From NCBI RefSeq assembly GCF_030247195.1, contig NC_080672.1, positions 304,513,115 through 304,577,114 of the forward strand: a stretch of DNA of 64,000 nt, given 5' to 3'. The notes under the pieces were generated by a model that was given only the letters and a program-made list of their open reading frames with translations, had not been told where the DNA came from and made no database searches. Shown piece by piece: positions 59,444 to 64,000 of the stretch (position 1 is its first letter; every line of letters begins with the position of its first letter). Source of the DNA: Topomyia yanbarensis. Taxonomy: Eukaryota > Arthropoda > Insecta > Diptera > Culicidae. The position numbers and the translations under genes were made by a program.

Positions 59444-59706
59444 ATGGTCTTCGCAAATTATAGTGTATTTCGTGCATTCGCCATATTTGCCGGAGTTTTT
59501 GGAATAGTGAGTCGGATCGTCAATAAAGAATATAGCACGGAATTTGATTTGAATCTTTTTTCCTTGGCCTTAGTTTCAATCGCTGGTGTGGATCGCATTT
59601 GCGATTACTGGAATTATTGCCTACTACTGCGATATGGATTTATCCGGCCAGACCGGCACGCTGGGATCTTTACTGACGATGACCTTCTTTCATCAGTATT
59701 TCGAAG
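59444..59706 (+). CDS. Putative first coding exon of an unrecognised host gene
   Basis: ATG in a good context (AAAATGG) opens an 87-codon frame ending at a strong donor (AAG/GTGAGT, phase 2). It encodes MVFANYSVFRAFAIF, a hydrophobic stretch (about 8-25), a second one (about 40-50), then CDYWNYCLLLRYGFIRPDR and an acidic FTDDDLLSSVFR. The frame is also open for 40 codons upstream. No acceptor exon was identified before the LOA copy at 60390; it may lie beyond the window. Family not recognised. Confidence 0.45.
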
Positions 59707-60189
59707 GTGAGTGTTAAGCAAAAGATATCGTATTGTTTCGATGATTAATATCTGCGTCTGATATCAGAACTATATAAATTCCCATGATTCAGCCGTAAAA
59801 ATGTTCATTTTTTTAAATTATAGATTATGACTAACTGATAAAGCTAATGAGTTAATCTGATTTCTGTGCGCAGACCCTGAAGAACAGAAAGTCTAACACG
59901 CGGGAAGGAGAAGACAGGTGATAAGAGTGAAAAATCTGACCACTTATCGTAGGGAACTTTTATTTAGTAATAAAAAGAGTCTACGTATCTAGTAAGTTTA
60001 AGACATCTTCAATGTCTAAGAGACGAAAAATGCGGTCGGTTGATTTATCCAAATTTAAAAAAAAATTATCCTGAAAATTAAAAAGAATCCTGTGCACGCA
60101 AATAAGCTGAAATTTTCAGGGAAGATTATTGGCCACCCACACTATCATTTTCAGGTGCAAGGTTTTGATTTCGAGATTTAAGGTATTTT

Positions 60190-60275
60190 GGGCTAGGCTA
60201 ATAACCAGCTATGGAATCGTAGTTGGGACAAATGAGAAAGGCACAACTGCACCACTAGGTGGATTAAAACAGGCT
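60190..60275. repeat. Fragment of the AATCCACCTAGTGGTG repeat family
   Basis: CCACTAGGTGGATTAAAACAGG preceded by GGAATCGTAGTTGGGACAAATGAG matches 47620-47695 and, inverted, 29735-29800. Confidence 0.65.
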
Positions 60276-60389
60276 TCTTGGATTGGGCTCACTGTAAATT
60301 CGCTCTACGCACTGAAATGTTTTCGCCGATGATCGGCATTATTTTGTCGAATTTTTGTAGGCTGGAGGATTGCTGACACTTTCGGCTGA

Positions 60390-61105
60390 TGGTAGTTCAG
60401 TGAAGTTTTGCTGGGTTTCGATTATCAAATATCGATGTGTACAGTCGCACCTGCCGAGAGGCCAAGAATTGAGCCACCGCGTTCCTGTTCTCATATCGTA
60501 GAAGGCGACTGAAAGCAGGAGTCCCTTCGTCAAGGTCTAGTTCCGTGCCGAAGTCGTGATGGCTGGAGGGTCTAAAATATACCAGTCGCGTACGGAGCAT
60601 TTTGAGTTTGGCCCTTACTGTGCTATGCGAATCTTTGACACAGTCGACCGTTATTTTCCTCGCAAGTAGTAGGAATCAAATGATCGTGTCCCATTTAAAC
60701 GTGATATGGCTCGCTACATGAGTTAACATCCCAGCTTCCTTGGTGTCCTCTAGTTGTTGTGCAATATATGTTGGATATGCAATGTACAGTTTTGAGATCA
60801 GCAATGGTTAGAATAGCACAAATCAATCTCCAGCATAAACGTACAGCAACTATGAATTTAACTCGACTTATGCAGCAAGATAAAGCTTGTATAGCATTGG
60901 TTTAAGAACCTTACTTCCATAAAGGAAACTTCTATATTGAAAAGGTACTTAACACTGCCTTCGTTGCTTACAACAAGGCAGGCATGACTAACCCACGCGA
61001 AATGCCTCGTGTTTGCATTCTTGCAAATAAGACTAGTGCCGCGTGTCTCGTATATGATATCTGTGCAATCACAGTTACACTGATTGTCGGTAACATCGTC
61101 AAAAA
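60390..61105 (+). pseudogene. LOA-type LINE copy 2: leader and endonuclease start
   Basis: 60480-60800 matches the leader at 17210-17535. ATG at 60804 begins MVRIAQINLQHKRTATMNL, then ALV, a stop in place of Gln, and EPYFHKGNFYIEK; NPREMPRVCILANKT follows. It ends at IVKKY exactly where the (TTTA)n tail of the CR1 LINE begins, so the CR1 copy landed in its endonuclease. The remainder should lie beyond the window. Confidence 0.85.
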
Positions 61106-61106
61106 G

Positions 61107-61111
61107 TATAT

Positions 61112-61182
<71 letters not shown>

Positions 61183-61185
61183 TTT
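61107..61185. repeat. (TTTA)n microsatellite, 3' tail of the minus-strand CR1 LINE
   Basis: About 19 uninterrupted TTTA units; on the minus strand a (TAAA)n tail directly after the LINE 3' UTR. Confidence 0.93.
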
Positions 61186-62927
61186 CCATTTTTCATCTGA
61201 CCCATGTTGGTCTACATGAAATTTAATGTTGTCGTATGGGAAAAGCCCATTTCAAGGTTCACTTCAGAAGCAGACCTCGAATGCGCGTAAAAACCCATAA
61301 TCTTTTCGCACATTTTTTCTACAATTACAATGAACTGACATTACAAATTAACAAAATTACATACAAGGTATACAGAATTGCAATAACATTACAGAAATAT
61401 TTTAACATAATCTTATAAGCTAAGTCAATCTCCTGAGTCTATTCTTGAAAACATCACTAGAAACATAAAAATCGAAATGGTCATACAAACTATTGAAAAC
61501 ATTACACATCGCCCTTATGGGTTCGTTCTGACCGTACTCGGTGCGCTGAAAGTCTAGTCTTAAAAAGTTACGTGATCTAAGGTTTCTGGGGGGTACGTTA
61601 ATGTTGATTTGTGAAAGAATATCTGGGGCATCCATTTGGCCAGTCAATATTTTCCCAACAAATATCGCTCTGTGAAAGCATACCCGGAGGGAGTGCTCTT
61701 CCAAAGAAGTCCAGGCTGGTTGTAATCACCAAATAGTAGATGTGCCGTGTTGGGTTCAATGGAAGTTGCAATGTCAAGTGCGGAGTCTATGTGCTTCTGA
61801 ATAATTTCTATATCACTAGCGGAATCGGGGGGAATATATACAACACCCACACAGAGATTAGTATAGGGGCCACGGATATTTACCCAGAGTTGTTCGAGAT
61901 TGTGAGTGTCATTTTTGTGTTTGGATGAGAGTCGGTTGGAAACTGCAATGAGCACACCACCACCACGTTTCTTCCCTGCACTATTAGGATCGCGATCGTT
62001 ACGATATACAGAGTACCTTGAGCCAAATAATTGGATCGAGTTGATTTGATCATTCAGCCACGTTTCGGTCAGAACAATAACATCATGATCAACATCCGAA
62101 GCAGCGACGAACAGCTCATCAATTTTGGTGCGTAGCCCTCTCATGTTCTGATAGTAGATTTTAAGATGTCCCTGCAAATTTTCTCCTGACGGTTGAACGG
62201 TGGTAGATCGAGTGATTGTGGAAGCAAATACCTGTAAATGGGGTGGGCTTTCAACGGGGGCAGCATCTGTATGTCCTACTTCGGAAGGACATATACATTC
62301 ATTGTATTTACCTGAGGAAACGGATACAGGAATTCCATGTCCTTCGAGTTGGTCTGACTTGTTTAGAGCGTTGTTATCTGACCGGAAAAAGTTGATTTCG
62401 TGTCCTTCATGTTCTGTGGTAGACGGGTGGGTGTCGATGACGGAGTTGACCTGATTACGTATGTTGGCAGGCTGCAATGGTGGATCAAACTCAGGGTGCG
62501 CAGTATCTCGAGTAGCTTCGGGAGGACATATACCCTCTTTAGCTTTACTTGACCGGGAAAGGTTTCCGCCATAACATCCAAGTTCCATGGCAAACAGATG
62601 GGAGTCGGTGATGGAGTCAAGCTGATTTCGTTCGTTGGCAAACTGCAATTGTAGACCAAATTCAGGGCGCGCAGTATCTCGAATAGCTTCGGGAGGACAT
62701 ATACCCTCCTTAGCTTTACCTGACCGGGAAAGGTCGTCGCCATAACATCCAAATTCCATGGCAAACAGATGGGAGTCGGTGATGAAGTCAAGCTGATTCC
62801 GTTCGTTGGCAAACTGCAATTGTAGACCATATTCAGGGCGCGCAGTATCTCGAATAGCTTCGGGAGGACATATACCCTCCTTAGCTTTACATCGGTCGGA
62901 TAACTGGGCGGCTTCGCCGTGTTGCAC
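61186..62927 (-). pseudogene. CR1-type LINE ORF2 with the reverse transcriptase core deleted
   Basis: The minus-strand frame 62927-61644 (427 codons) has a repeat-bearing N-terminal extension, then the endonuclease: LKIYYQNMRGLRTKIDEL, VIVLTETWLND, YRNDRD, KKRGGGVLIAV, and LLFGDYNQPG (about 61740). At about 61715 it is joined, out of frame, to the far C-terminus of CR1 ORF2: RAIFVGKILTGQMDAPDILS, NVPPRNLRSRNFLRL, NEPIRAMCNVFN, stop at 61420. The rest of the endonuclease and all RT motifs are therefore missing. 61186-61419 is the 3' UTR. Confidence 0.9.
62385..62905 (-). repeat. Three 171-bp in-frame tandem repeats in the CR1 ORF2
   Basis: GGAGGACATATACCCTC recurs at 62521, 62692 and 62863, exactly 171 bp apart, so each unit adds 57 residues (start KAKEGICPPEAIRDTARPE, end LSRS). 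The two upstream units are nearly identical, the third is diverged. Confidence 0.93.
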
Positions 62928-62933
62928 TAGACG

Positions 62934-63957
62934 CTATGTACTGTAGTCAATAATACGGCGTGACTGCCTAAGTCGAGTTTGATACAGGGGGCACTCAGAA
63001 CTCCAGGAAACATGATCAGTTGGCGTTTGATCTTCAGGATTTCTTGTCACATTTGCATTGTGACAATTAATGCATTTTTGGATGTCTGAGACACACTCTT
63101 TGTGCTCATGCCCTTCGGCGCAAATCGGACAGCATGGGGACTTCTTGCATGTGGCAGCTCTATGGCCATACTCCGAGCAGCGATAACAGCGGAGCACGTT
63201 TACGCATTCAGAGATCTTGCAGCGCATCCAACCCAAGTTGACATGTTGTAGTTGCATCAGCTTTTCGAATGTTTTGGCATCAGTTTCAATAATGGCAGAC
63301 ATCGGATTATCTGTGTGTTTTTCGTTTCGCACAATTCGTATCACCGTCAGGTTGGCAGGCTGAGGAAAATTATTTTGCTGAATTAGTTTTTCCACGAAGT
63401 TTTCCGCAGTGATGTCGTCAGTAAAACCAGCAACTTTTACTCTGGGTTTTAGAGCTTTCTGGACGTCGGCGTTATACTTTTCAGACAGATTCGCTTTCAC
63501 TGTACTGAGCAATTTAAGCGCTGATTCACGGGAGTCACATCTAACAGTTGTTTCTCCATTGGGTCGGTAATATACTTCTTTGACACCCAATGAAACTGGG
63601 TCAAACTTGCCTTGAATTTCCTTTGTTTTTTTACAACAGTCAAAACACACACTGCTTTGTAACAGTCGCAACTTGCTGCTCGATTGGTTTAATGATGATT
63701 GTTCGCTCTCGCTTCACAATTGCATTGGACTTAGCTGGATGTGTTTCTGCAAAGTTACACAGGGGTGCGCTTTTGGGCGTATTCTCATTGCCAAGGTTAT
63801 CACTGCTAGGTGGAACAGTCAAAAATCGACGTTTGCCCGACCGAAGTTGACCTACTTCCATGGAGTCACAATTAGAGTTTGACTGTTTGTGCACCGAAAG
63901 ATCACCTGCAGTCATGACGGCAGCTTTCCTCTTTCTAATTGATGCGGGGTGGCCCAC
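62934..63957 (-). pseudogene. CR1-type LINE ORF1 (Gag with zinc knuckles), one frameshift
   Basis: The N-terminal part 63957-63640 (MGHPASIRKRKAAVM..., basic, SGKRRFLTV) is frameshifted near 63655 into 63671-62934, which continues CFDCCKKTKEIQGKFDPVSL, an RRM-like segment (VKVAGFTDDITAENFVEKL) and zinc knuckles LRCYRCSEYGHRAATC, CPICAEGHEHKEC and CINCHNAN. ORF1 stops at 62934, seven bases before the ORF2 frame. Apart from the frameshift it looks young. Bases 63958-64000 would be the 5' UTR. Confidence 0.88.
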
Positions 63958-64000
63958 ATTGGCTTGAACGACGTAAGCATATGAACGAACATTTAAGTTT

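Noticed and set aside
61107..61185. CRISPR-like or satellite array
   Set aside because: It is a plain TTTA tetranucleotide run without spacers, explained as a LINE tail.

Overview
The window looks like a piece of a large, repeat-swollen dipteran genome, most likely a culicine mosquito (Aedes-type). This is an inference from the mix of repeats (R1-, LOA- and CR1/Jockey-type LINEs, many MITEs with TTAA, TA or 8-bp target duplications, decayed Tc1/ITm and Ty1/copia copies) and from the spliced, intron-bearing host gene; no database comparison was possible.

Only one host gene can be reconstructed: a plus-strand, six-exon gene (25952-52622) for a predicted 440-residue four-pass membrane protein with a long proline-rich tail. 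Its first intron (26024-51115, 25.1 kb) is almost entirely transposon debris. That debris includes two copies of one element in opposite orientation (26989-31715 and 45740-50319), which form a ~4.6 kb inverted repeat around a 14 kb spacer. A second possible host exon lies at 59444-59706. Decayed histone H3 remnants with recognisable histone-type 3' stem-loops lie at 23318-23510 (minus) and about 24000-24088 (plus).

Layout. 1-1252: Ty1/copia remnant. 1345-6850: R1-clade LINE (gag, EN-RT, tandem-repeat 3' tail) interrupted by three different MITEs whose removal restores the reading frame. 7407-8881: hAT-like element carrying a Jockey-type RT fragment. 10325-11253: TTAA element. 11339-14810: hAT containing a long-TIR element that itself contains a Tc1 element. 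14940-21676: LOA-type LINE copies in both orientations with two TTAA MITEs inside. 23.3-24.1 kb: histone relics. 24.6-26.0 kb: 5' end of the host gene. 26-51 kb: the intron, with inverted repeat, ITm transposase relic, CR1/Jockey RT relic, duplicated core promoter-like units and several MITEs. 51116-52622: exons 2-6. 53-56 kb: second R1 LINE on the minus strand. 56-59 kb: mixed debris and a gag-like ORF. 60390-61105: second LOA copy cut by a (TTTA)n tail of a minus-strand CR1-type LINE (61186-63957) that has lost its RT core.

Nothing here reads as a working operon or defence system. The mobile-element ORFs all carry stops, frameshifts or deletions. The most informative signals are the nested insertions with recoverable empty sites, the intronic inverted repeat, and the histone relics.
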